From the NCBI GenBank assembly GCA_964561145.1, contig CAZLNZ010000024.1:1-32041 (forward strand): a DNA stretch of 32,041 nt. The letters are read 5' to 3'. The translations under genes were made by a program, and so were the position numbers. This document shows, piece by piece, positions 25,552 through 32,041 of this stretch (position 1 is its first letter; each line of letters begins with the position of its first letter). Origin of the DNA: RUG14300 sp964561145 (GTDB lineage: Bacteria > Bacillota > Clostridia > Christensenellales > CAG-1252). Below the pieces are notes generated by a model. That model ran no database searches. It worked only from the letters and a program-made list of their open reading frames with translations, and was not told the DNA's origin.

Positions 25552-26238
25552 TTATTCGCTGTCCTCGGGCTTGTTCTCAACCAGATCGGAATCATCGTCA
25601 TCGGTTGGTTCAACACTCTCAGCACCAACTGCAATTTCAGCAAATGAAGCTTCAACTACAACCTTCTCGTCATCCTTTTTGTGGTTATTGCTTTCAAGTT
25701 TAATTGCAACTCCGCCAAGAGCAAGTATTGCAAGACAGCAAACTATGTAAATCCATCCATCGGCTCTAACCCAAGTCATGAACTTACCCAGGTCGGGATA
25801 ATGTCCGACTACCTCACCGAGTACGTCATCGTAGTTAACCGGGGTCGTGTCCTTAGTATTGTTAGCATCACCCTTCGTGATGAAACCCGTATCTGTTGTA
25901 CCTATTATACGGTGAGTGGTAGGTACACTGTCACCCTCTTGGAGAAAGGTAATTACATCACCTATTTCATAGTCACCTGTATCTTTGATTACTATAATGT
26001 CTCCAATGCCGACTTGAGTGGGTTCGCCACCCGATACTATAACGCTATTACCGTTCATACTTCCGGTTGCAATGGTCAAGCAGGAGTATCCAAATAGTGA
26101 GGGAACAGGCTTTTTCATTATTAATTTTTGTACAGCTATACAAATCACTAATGCAAGCAACAATCCGAACAATGTCCAAAGGATTGACCAGCCTACAATT
26201 CTAACGATTTTCAAGCTTTTTTTCGCTTTTTCCGTCAT
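25552..26238 (-). CDS. sipW: SipW-like signal peptidase I (ER/archaeal type), no. 1
   Basis: 228 residues. An N-terminal membrane helix (about 12-37) precedes the catalytic Ser60 in ATGSMNGN. His109 lies in THRIIG and the KGDANN block at 122-127 is followed by Asp130. A Ser-His arrangement without the Ser-Lys dyad marks the ER/archaeal type, as in Bacillus SipW, which processes TasA. A second membrane segment (about 155-175) leads to an acidic cytoplasmic tail. No good ribosome binding site is visible. The gene heads the second half of the locus, 158 nt before the 705-residue protein, whose SYSKY signal is its likely substrate. Confidence 0.9.
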   Translation of the reverse strand: MTEKAKKSLKIVRIVGWSILWTLFGLLLALVICIAVQKLIMKKPVPSLFGYSCLTIATGSMNGNSVIVSGGEPTQVGIGDIIVIKDTGDYEIGDVITFLQEGDSVPTTHRIIGTTDTGFITKGDANNTKDTTPVNYDDVLGEVVGHYPDLGKFMTWVRADGWIYIVCCLAILALGGVAIKLESNNHKKDDEKVVVEASFAEIAVGAESVEPTDDDDSDLVENKPEDSE

Positions 26239-26348
26239 AAAAAAATATTATTCTATATAGAACATTTGGATTAACTGGTATTTCCCCGCCAATTAAAACC
26301 AATGATGTAAGCTTAAGTCAGTCTTTTCACGAGCAATACTGTTACTTG

Positions 26349-26424
26349 AGGATTAGATACCGACACAAAGTGTCGCTCCTAAAGGAGTTCGACTCCGGCT
26401 TCGCCTTCGCTCAGTATGACATTT
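26349..26424 (+). repeat. Repeat A, copy 3
   Basis: Stems GACAC/GTGTC, CTCCT/AGGAG and GGC/GCC; ends CAGTATGACATTT. Nearly identical to copies 4 and 5 in the 3' half. Confidence 0.88.
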
Positions 26425-26502
26425 GAGACTGTTTAGCAATATTAGTGAGTAAGTTTGTGACATATTCTGCCTCAACTATTCTGCACGGATATGTAATATA
26501 TG

Positions 26503-26587
26503 CTACGGCATCGGTGATGCCTACAATCCCTCAGTCAATCCGCTACGCTTCTTTCCAACTCCCTTTACGTCACTGCAGCCGTTTTTT
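26503..26587 (+). repeat. Repeat B, copy 2
   Basis: Starts with the hairpin GGCATC-ggt-GATGCC followed by CTACAATCCCTCAGTC and CCCTTTACG. The stem differs from copy 1 (GGCAGC/GCTGCC) by paired changes that keep base pairing. Confidence 0.8.
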
Positions 26588-26661
26588 AAGGATGAGATAC
26601 CGATGTTGCACATCGCCCTTTCAGGGTTCGACTCCGGCTTCGCCTTCGCTCAGTATGACAT
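26588..26661 (+). repeat. Repeat A, copy 4 (GATGT subtype)
   Basis: Stems GATGT/ACATC, CCCT/AGGG and GGC/GCC, followed by CAGTATGACA. It follows directly on repeat B copy 2. Confidence 0.87.
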
Positions 26662-26729
26662 CTAGATATTTTGGTACATGCTGATAACCCTTTAGCACTG
26701 CTTATGCTTGTATCGATACAGGTTTTCTT

Positions 26730-26750
26730 AAGCACTTGCATCGCTTTACA
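26730..26750 (+). repeat. Repeat C, copy 2
   Basis: AAGCACTTGCATCGCTTTACA differs at two positions from the copy at 15389. Confidence 0.6.
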
Positions 26751-26765
26751 GCAGGCAGACCTTTT

Positions 26766-26842
26766 AAGGATGAGATACCGACACAAAGTGTCGCTCCTAA
26801 AGGAGTTCGACTACGGCGTTGCCTTCGCCCAGTATGACATTT
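26766..26842 (+). repeat. Repeat A, copy 5
   Basis: Stems GACAC/GTGTC and CTCCT/AGGAG, ending CAGTATGACATTT and followed by ATATATAA as after the isolated 3' end at 15301. Confidence 0.87.
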
Positions 26843-26982
26843 ATATATAAAACTATCGTCAAACTGAAGCAATCAAGAAACTCTTTTGCTCATAATAATA
26901 CTTTTCCTAGTTTTACATCATTGCCAAAAATGGCGGGGAATATTTACTAGAGATACTTGCTAAAGTGTTCGCAACTAAATGA

Positions 26983-27759
26983 TCATTTAATTTCTTGTTG
27001 TATGGATATTTCAAGTTCAAATGACATTTCAGTTACGATACTTTGATAATCGTTAGTAGCAACTTTTGAGCCTATTGTATCCGTACCAAAACTATAGCTA
27101 GAAATTGTATCATAGGATTTGCCTTCTGACTTATAACCAATAACAGTATCTAAAAGATCGTGTCCGTCTAGTGCCCATTCCCAAGAAAGTATATATTCTT
27201 TTTCAATAGATTGACCTGCATCAAAAGTTACGGAATCAAAAGACTTTAAAGATTCAAAATCACCACTAACTAGAGGATCTGAAATAGACTTATCCGTTAA
27301 TGTCCATACAATGGGTTTATATTCGTCTTTATTTATGCCATAGATACACTTGATTTCTGAATATCCATCCTTAACAGAAATCTTTAATTTGGCTAAAACT
27401 TCTGCAGAGCCGCTAACTTTAATTGTCATGGAACCACTAGTTCCAGGGGCAACAACATTATCCGTTGTTGAAGTCAAAGCCTTTACTGCTACACCATTAC
27501 CGTTAGATTCTACAGTTGCCACTTCTTTACCAGTTTCAGCAGTATAATCAGTTCCAAATAGATTATCGGCTGTAACGGTAATTACATAACCCCATTTAGC
27601 AGCAGTTGCAGTTAATTCTCCTGTTGATTGAGATGTCTTATATCTAGCATAGGTCATTGCACCCATTCCGACTACAAGAACTAGCATAAGGATCATTGCT
27701 ACTACGATAATTAGAGCTCTGCCCTTGTTATTTTTACGTTCACGAGATTGATTTTCCAT
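26983..27759 (-). CDS. TasA/camelysin-like secreted fibre subunit 2
   Basis: 258 residues. Basic N-terminus, hydrophobic helix (about 16-34), then MTYARYKTS at 35-43 with predicted cleavage after TYA, the position equivalent to TWA|AF in Bacillus TasA. The mature start leads into TAAKWGYVITV. A VVAPGTSGSMTIKVSG strand, the counterpart of the Pro-Gly element in TasA, follows. Near 192-208 is W-E-W-A-L-D-G-H-D with DTVIG, shared with the two upstream proteins. AGGAG precedes the ATG. Family knowledge: TasA subunits form extracellular fibres. Whether this one polymerises is inferred. Confidence 0.85.
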   Translation of the reverse strand: MENQSRERKNNKGRALIIVVAMILMLVLVVGMGAMTYARYKTSQSTGELTATAAKWGYVITVTADNLFGTDYTAETGKEVATVESNGNGVAVKALTSTTDNVVAPGTSGSMTIKVSGSAEVLAKLKISVKDGYSEIKCIYGINKDEYKPIVWTLTDKSISDPLVSGDFESLKSFDSVTFDAGQSIEKEYILSWEWALDGHDLLDTVIGYKSEGKSYDTISSYSFGTDTIGSKVATNDYQSIVTEMSFELEISIQQEIK

Positions 27760-27801
27760 CTTTTTTCTCCTTTTATTATGTCAAATGTAAATTTGTTGTC
27801 A

Positions 27802-28656
27802 TCATTCATCATGATGCTCATATTTCTTGTTCAAATGTTTATTTACCAACCAAACTATATAGAGTATTAATATTGCAGTGAATACCATTAGCAGGATAAA
27901 CCATAGCCATCTTGTTGTACCGCCAAACTCTTCATCCCCTGTTTCAACCTTAGTTCCACCAAGGGAAGTCGGATCGGGGGCTTCTTCTGCATAGGTTCTT
28001 ACGGTTACGCTAAGTTCCACGTCGGAATCTACCGAATTGTTCCCAAGCCAAGTGTCCATTTCATCGTCACCGCCATCATATGCCCAGTAAAGCTCAAGCG
28101 TGTAATTCTCATAAGAATTGGCACCTAGAAGTCCCGGGTGATATTCCATAGTTGCATTCTTGATTTGCACATAATCCGTTGCACTTCCAATCATGTATTC
28201 ACCTTTATCGTTATGCAAACGAACTTTAACAGGGAATTCAGACGAGTCTATCTCCTCACCGCCTAGGGTTAGTGTAAAGAGCATATCGGTCTCATATACA
28301 ACCGCCATATTACCATTGTTTTGCAACGTGAATACGTATTTTGTAGACGTCCCGGGGGCAAATACCTTGGTTCCGTCCTGTGATACTACGGTTGCCTCGT
28401 TGTTTCCGTTAAAGTATTCCGACTTGAATATATTAACCTTCTTTTGGCTGCTCCACTTCTTACCTTCGGTATCTTCTATATCAAAGGAGGGTGATTTGCC
28501 GACTATAAATAATATATCGGTATTCTCGGGTAACGAGTTCCCTACCCGCAAAGCAACAATGCCTATTGTCATCAATATTAGAATGAAGACAACCAAAACC
28601 ATTAACACTATCCAAGCCAATGATTTATGCGTTGTACGTCCTCTTCCTGTTGCCAC
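27802..28656 (-). CDS. Double-membrane-spanning TasA-like protein, possible fibre anchor
   Basis: 284 residues starting at GTG, with GAGGAG about 9 nt upstream. A membrane helix (about 12-38) opens the protein and another (about 249-270) closes it before a basic/His tail. Between them lies a beta-sandwich with VFAPGTSTKYVFTLQNNGN and, at about 188-203, YWAYDGGDDEMDTWLG, the same motif as WEWAFDGG in the two neighbouring TasA-like proteins. It lacks the [ST]-x-[AS]-[KR]-Y cleavage motif (its sequence there is VALRVGN), so it probably stays in the membrane. A base or capping role, comparable in logic to TapA, is inferred. Confidence 0.83.
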   Translation of the reverse strand: MATGRGRTTHKSLAWIVLMVLVVFILILMTIGIVALRVGNSLPENTDILFIVGKSPSFDIEDTEGKKWSSQKKVNIFKSEYFNGNNEATVVSQDGTKVFAPGTSTKYVFTLQNNGNMAVVYETDMLFTLTLGGEEIDSSEFPVKVRLHNDKGEYMIGSATDYVQIKNATMEYHPGLLGANSYENYTLELYWAYDGGDDEMDTWLGNNSVDSDVELSVTVRTYAEEAPDPTSLGGTKVETGDEEFGGTTRWLWFILLMVFTAILILYIVWLVNKHLNKKYEHHDE

Positions 28657-28704
28657 TTTGCGTTATCTCCTCTTATAGTTTAGTTGATTATTATAGATGT
28701 AAAT

Positions 28705-29436
28705 TTAGTCGATTTGGGTTGCTGTAACGGTTAATTCGTAGCTTACGTTTAGGCAATAATCATCACAATCGCTCTTGTTTGCAGCAATGTAATCGCCAAG
28801 GATTGTATCAGCTGCATCATTACCACCGTCAAATGCCCATTCCCAAGAAAGCTCAAAAGTTGAATCCAATTTGGTGTTAGGAGCATAGTTTTCGGACCAG
28901 CTATCACTCGTACCGTTAAGAGCTTTTGCTATGTCAGCCAGTGTTCCTGTAGCAATGGTATGGTCTATGTTACCATTTCTATTTGCAGTTTGTTTTAATG
29001 TGAAAACAATGGGGTAATAGTCAGCATCGAAATTGTTTTCATCGTTAGCCTTTAAGAATACATCTTCGATGTTCTCTAACTTAATAGTAACATTCAATGC
29101 TACTTCCGGTGTTCCTGTTATAGAAAAGGTTGTAGAACCACTTGTTCCCGGGGCAACAACTTTATCTTCTGTACTGGATGACTTAACAGTTAATGTAGCA
29201 TCACTATCAGATTTTTGATACTCATTTTTGAAAAGAGAATCTCCGTTAATCTCAATGTTAACGCCCCATTTTGCTACTCTAGCACTGTCGGAGCCATCAC
29301 CACTAGTCGTATACTTTGCCAAGGTTGTGCCAACTACACAGGTGGTAATCAGACAAAGCATAAGAATGATTGCAGCAACGATAATGCTTTTGCTTCTTCT
29401 TGAACGATTTTCCGTTCTTCTTTCGTCTTTTTGCAT
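28705..29436 (-). CDS. TasA/camelysin-like secreted fibre subunit 1
   Basis: 243 residues. Basic N-terminus, hydrophobic helix (17-38), then GTTLAKYTTS with predicted cleavage between Ala40 and Lys41. RVAKWGVNIEI follows, then VVAPGTSGSTTFSITG and, near 196-213, W-E-W-A-F-D-G-G-N with DTILG. The two TasA-like proteins share signal, APGTSGS and WEWA motifs but differ strongly in the middle, so they are probably major and minor subunits rather than recent duplicates. GGAG precedes the ATG. It is 48 nt upstream of the double-membrane-spanning gene and 70 nt downstream of sipW-like 2. Confidence 0.86.
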   Translation of the reverse strand: MQKDERRTENRSRRSKSIIVAAIILMLCLITTCVVGTTLAKYTTSGDGSDSARVAKWGVNIEINGDSLFKNEYQKSDSDATLTVKSSSTEDKVVAPGTSGSTTFSITGTPEVALNVTIKLENIEDVFLKANDENNFDADYYPIVFTLKQTANRNGNIDHTIATGTLADIAKALNGTSDSWSENYAPNTKLDSTFELSWEWAFDGGNDAADTILGDYIAANKSDCDDYCLNVSYELTVTATQID

Positions 29437-29506
29437 TTTGCATCTCCTATAAATTTATTTTTTTTTATAATCAACAGCCAAGCACCCTAATATGAATACC
29501 GACCGA

Positions 29507-30211
29507 TTAATTATCTGTTTCAGATTCCTCTTTCTTCTCAAGGTCTTCAACCTCTGCAAGTCTTTGCTTAAGTCTTTCGACCTCAGCTCGAGCTTCGTTA
29601 ATTGCAGCATCTTGTTCAGAGGTCTCTTCTTTACGTCTTTTTACACTGCTAACATAATGGGATATAAAGAACAGTGCAAAAATCGCAACTATAATTAAAA
29701 CACATATAACCAAGCCCCAAGTACTTTGTGCAAATATTACAATCGAACCAAGACCTGCAAATCGTGTTCCCGTATATACCCCTATTACGTTGTCCTCGGG
29801 AACAAGGGCTTTATCGGCAATATTGTTGTTTATTCCCTTTGTCCTATAGAATACGGTTCCATCCTCTACTACCCTTTCCTCTATCTTATGGGTAACAACG
29901 CTGTTACTCTTGCTTTCGGGATCGAAGAAAGATATAACCAGACCTACTTCTATATCTTCTTTATCGATTTCCTTTACAATAATTAGGTCACCTGATTTTA
30001 TATCGGGTTCCATCGACTCTGTAAGTACGATAAGAGGGGAATAACCGTTTATAGAGGGAACGGAATCGGGATTGACAAAGCTTTTAACTATAAGTATGCA
30101 ATTAATTACAAGAATAGGAATTAAAAAAATACATAATATTATTCCTATGATATTAAGTGGATTCTTTAAAAACCACACTATATTGCTCCTCTCTGCCGAA
30201 TCCTTGCTCAT
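29507..30211 (-). CDS. sipW: SipW-like signal peptidase I (ER/archaeal type), no. 2
   Basis: 234 residues. N-terminal membrane helix (about 20-43), catalytic Ser66 in TESMEPDIKSGDLI, His108 in THKI, and the block TKGINNNIAD (124-133) carrying Asp133. The usual KGD is KGI here. A second membrane helix (about 165-185) leads to a cytoplasmic tail with a predicted coiled coil (AAINEARAEVERLKQRLAEVE). Tail and active site differ from peptidase 1, so the two are not simple copies. It starts 6 nt after the first gene of the locus and probably serves the TasA-like proteins just downstream. Confidence 0.9.
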   Translation of the reverse strand: MSKDSAERSNIVWFLKNPLNIIGIILCIFLIPILVINCILIVKSFVNPDSVPSINGYSPLIVLTESMEPDIKSGDLIIVKEIDKEDIEVGLVISFFDPESKSNSVVTHKIEERVVEDGTVFYRTKGINNNIADKALVPEDNVIGVYTGTRFAGLGSIVIFAQSTWGLVICVLIIVAIFALFFISHYVSSVKRRKEETSEQDAAINEARAEVERLKQRLAEVEDLEKKEESETDN

Positions 30212-30217
30212 TATCCT

Positions 30218-31090
30218 TTATTCCTCTTCATCGTTAGTGTCTAACGCTGCTACCTCGGAAGCTTCAGCTAATACTTCTTTCGCTCTACGTCTACGTTCTC
30301 TACGTTTTTCCAAAGCTAGTTCCTTCTTACGAGCCTTATCTTCCTCAATCTGTCTATAAATCAAATCTATAGAGTCCTTGGCAGCACCTACCGCTGCAGC
30401 CTCCGATACTTTAATTGTAATATCCGATCTCTTAATCTTGACACCGGAATCCTCGGCATAACTAGCAAAATCTCCGTCAATGGGTGTAAATTGGCAAACG
30501 ATCTCTCCACGCTTAACGGATATCCTTAACACTCTGTATGCACCGATCTTATAATCGTAATATCCGCTTTTTTTCAACTCTTTTACACCGGACTTGGATA
30601 AAGCATGATTGACGATCTCATCAAAAAATCTCTTAAACTCTGCTGAAAGCATTTGATATTTTTCTGCACAAGTAAGGTTAACTCTGCTAAAGCTTACTGC
30701 AGAGGGATCGACCTCTTCCTCGATTGGCTCAACAATTTCAGTCTCAATAGAAGATTCAATAGTTGCATCTTCAATCGGCTCCTCGACAATAGTCGCTAGA
30801 GGTTCAACGGGCAAGATATAGTCATCCGTCTCGCTTTCAGTAGTTACAGTTTCGTCTGAAACAAAAACATCACAAGGTGTACTTTCAGCTTCCTCCTTAG
30901 ACTCTTCTATGTTATCATCTTTCTCTTCAACCGGCTTATTGGACGATAAAGAAGAACTATGCTCTCTAGAAGTTCTATCTTCACGAGATTCCCTAACAAT
31001 ATCACGGACAATAACAAAAACAGCAAATAAGCACAATGCACACAAAAAGAGCATAAATATACTTACTATAATCAACAAAGCATTATCCAT
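30218..31090 (-). CDS. Membrane-anchored acidic protein of unknown function, first gene of the fibre locus
   Basis: 290 residues from the ATG at 31090, which has AAGGAG 9 nt upstream; the ATG at 31099 abuts that site. An N-terminal membrane helix (about 4-28) is followed by a Glu/Asp/Ser/Thr-rich linker (about 35-125). A folded region (about 130-245, with SAEFKRFFDEIVNHALSKSGVKELKK and YRVLRISVKRGEIV) and a basic helical tail (KARKKELALEKRRERRRRAKE) follow. The folded region faintly resembles an uncharacterised domain seen in gut Clostridia proteins, with a pattern like YYNEIKNYLLSYKGVKSR...KGKTL (from memory). It probably lies in the cytoplasm. No function is assigned. Confidence 0.8.
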   Translation of the reverse strand: MDNALLIIVSIFMLFLCALCLFAVFVIVRDIVRESREDRTSREHSSSLSSNKPVEEKDDNIEESKEEAESTPCDVFVSDETVTTESETDDYILPVEPLATIVEEPIEDATIESSIETEIVEPIEEEVDPSAVSFSRVNLTCAEKYQMLSAEFKRFFDEIVNHALSKSGVKELKKSGYYDYKIGAYRVLRISVKRGEIVCQFTPIDGDFASYAEDSGVKIKRSDITIKVSEAAAVGAAKDSIDLIYRQIEEDKARKKELALEKRRERRRRAKEVLAEASEVAALDTNDEEE

Positions 31091-31245
31091 AACCAACATC
31101 TCCTTACAACATTTCCCTGAAACAATAGCACCGTAAAAACAGAAAAAGTCCGTTGTTTGACGGTACGTACAAATTTTCCGTGGTTATTAATTATTTACTA
31201 TAGAGGAGTAAGGTATATTTTCCCCGATTTTTCATCCAGAGATTA

Positions 31246-31255
31246 CCCCCCCCCC
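31246..31255. repeat. C10/G10 homopolymer in the fibre-locus leader
   Basis: Ten consecutive C on the plus strand (G10 in the transcript). It starts about 10 nt downstream of the -10 box, so it is at or within a few nucleotides of the transcription start. Confidence 0.9.
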
Positions 31256-31264
31256 GTTTCTAAT

Positions 31265-31294
31265 ATAATATCATATTATGTTACACGTTAGCAA
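31265..31294 (-). promoter_or_regulatory. Promoter of the fibre locus
   Basis: On the minus strand TTGCTA (31294-31289), an 18-nt spacer and TATTAT (31270-31265). The leader to the start at 31090 is about 165 nt. Confidence 0.6.
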
Positions 31295-31430
31295 TTAATT
31301 TTCGTTATTTTTTATTATGTTTCAACAAATTTTGTCTAAAAGAACGTTTACGAAAGGAAAAAAAGTTGGTACGATTGTGGTTTTATTTGCGAAACAAAAT
31401 TTACAGGGATAGAAAAGTATATAATAATAG

Positions 31431-31508
31431 CGGATGAGATACCGACACCAGGGTGTCGCTCCTTCGGAGTTCGACTGCAGGCTTCGCCTTCCGCTCAGTA
31501 TGACATTG
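31431..31508 (+). repeat. Repeat A, copy 6
   Basis: CGGATGAGATACC, stems GACAC/GTGTC, CTCC/GGAG and GGC/GCC, then CTCAGTATGACATT. Confidence 0.86.
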
Positions 31509-31600
31509 TATATATATCAGTGGCATATTTTGCAGTTTCTACCATCATTTTTACTCAAGGTGGTGCACAAATTCTTACCTTCTCTTATTGTCTTTAATGT

Positions 31601-31637
31601 GGATGAGATACCGAGGTTAAGGTACACCCCGGGCAGT
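31601..31637 (+). repeat. Repeat A 5' end, partial
   Basis: GGATGAGATACCGA is followed by an altered GGTACACCCCGGG and the rest is missing. Confidence 0.55.
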
Positions 31638-31656
31638 TCTTTGTTAGTTAGATAAT

Positions 31657-31704
31657 AAGGATGAGATACCGACACTTTGTGTCACCCCTTCGGAGTTCAC
31701 CTCC
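31657..31704 (+). repeat. Repeat A, copy 7, truncated at the SWIM gene end
   Basis: AAGGATGAGATACC with stem GACAC/GTGTC and CTTCGGAGTTCACCTCC, then a break 2 nt before the stop codon of the SWIM gene. The last stem and 3' flank are lost. Confidence 0.7.
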
Positions 31705-31706
31705 AA

Positions 31707-32041
31707 TCAATACCAATCATCGTCTAAACCATGTTCTCTGATAAACCGGTCGTATTGCCATTCGGGTCCATCAAAGAGCAGTTCAAGGAGAGATTGACAC
31801 AAGTCAGCTTTTTTCATTTTTCCGACATATTCAATCACCTTGTCACTCATTTCCTCTTGGCGTTTTTCTTCTTCCTCTTGATACGCCATTGCTTCTGCAT
31901 AAAACCTTTCTGCCTCTTTGGGAAGAACAGTAAAATATGTAGCGACAATATGCTTACATATAATTCTTTTTCCATCTGCATGAGGACAGTTGCATTTTGA
32001 TTTTCTCGGATGGTCAATGTGAAGCTCAACAGAATATGGGG
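31707..32041 (-). CDS. SWIM zinc-finger protein, C-terminal part, cut by the window edge
   Basis: About 111 residues are visible and the frame is open through position 32041. The first residues read PYSVELHIDHPRKSKCNC, then PHADGKRIICKH, which is a SWIM zinc finger (CxC...CxH: Cys-Asn-Cys and Cys-Lys-His). An acidic helix (EAERFYAEAMAYQEEEEKRQEE) and a C-terminal tail ending GLDDDWY follow. The Met at 31889 is internal, not the start. SWIM fingers bind DNA or protein. The N-terminus and any further domains lie outside the window. Confidence 0.82.
   Translation of the reverse strand, partial: PYSVELHIDHPRKSKCNCPHADGKRIICKHIVATYFTVLPKEAERFYAEAMAYQEEEEKRQEEMSDKVIEYVGKMKKADLCQSLLELLFDGPEWQYDRFIREHGLDDDWY

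Larger units (their letters stand above)
26282..26940. mobile_element. 659-bp segment with imperfect terminal inverted repeats
   Basis: The left end (26282-26310) and the right end (26913-26940) are inverted copies sharing TTCCCCGCCA at the outer tip and CAATGATGTAA inside, with a 7-8-nt divergent middle. Both outer sides have TAT, a possible but AT-rich 3-bp duplication. The interior has no convincing gene. It holds three repeat A copies, one repeat B copy, one repeat C copy and the palindrome TGTATCGATACA. It lies between tasA-like 2 and sipW-like 1. A non-autonomous element is one reading. Confidence 0.45.

Noticed and set aside
26445..26786. Short open frames on both strands inside the 659-bp segment
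   Set aside because: They are composed of repeats A and B and lack binding sites or recognisable motifs; no transposase was found.
31246..31255. The C10 tract as a sequencing artefact
   Set aside because: It is not fully rejected: length could be wrong by a base or two, but it is too long to be wholly spurious, so it is reported with that caveat.

Overview
The window comes from a low-GC Bacillota genome, most likely an uncultured gut-type Clostridia. The evidence is the gene order ylxM-ffh-rpsP-khpA-rimM-trmD-rbgA-rnhB-yraN, consensus sigma-A promoters with TTGACA and TATAAT boxes, strong GGAGG ribosome binding sites, and short palindromic repeat families of a type I recall from such genomes. 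No tRNA, rRNA, CRISPR array or transposase was seen.

Region 1 (1-5307, minus strand) is a housekeeping operon for co-translational targeting, ribosome maturation and tRNA modification. It is driven by a perfect-consensus promoter in front of ylxM. rplS is missing from its usual place between trmD and rbgA. Region 2 (5399-13828) holds a PepSY lipoprotein, two flavin-reductase-like proteins, a MarR repressor that probably controls a heterodimeric multidrug-type ABC exporter, and an amino-acid permease. A structured array of 24-nt hairpin units lies in front of the permease. Region 3 (13887-18854, minus strand) holds a partnerless HicB-like protein, an MscS channel, a three-gene ABC-2 exporter and a Nudix hydrolase.

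Region 4 (19261-31294, minus strand) is the most unusual part. It is a surface-fibre locus of about 12 kb with two ER-type (Ser/His) SipW-like signal peptidases. Two small TasA/camelysin-like proteins and a double-membrane-spanning protein share a C-terminal W-x-[WY]-A-x-D-G motif. A Thr-rich protein of about 705 residues and a 1331-residue beta-helix-like protein complete it. Four of these products carry the same [ST]-x-[AS]-[KR]-Y motif right after the N-terminal hydrophobic segment, as expected of SipW-type substrates. My inference is that the two peptidases process the four proteins into an extracellular matrix or fibre system, and that the double-membrane-spanning protein is a membrane base. 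The promoter of the first gene is followed by a G10 homopolymer close to the predicted transcription start, which could allow phase variation. A 659-bp segment with imperfect terminal inverted repeats separates the two halves of the locus.

The right edge (31707-32041) is the C-terminal part of a SWIM zinc-finger protein cut by the window. The long intergenic gaps are filled with two dispersed palindromic repeat families (A: five full-length, three partial or degenerate copies, plus an isolated 3' end; B: two copies). Their stems change in a compensatory way between copies.
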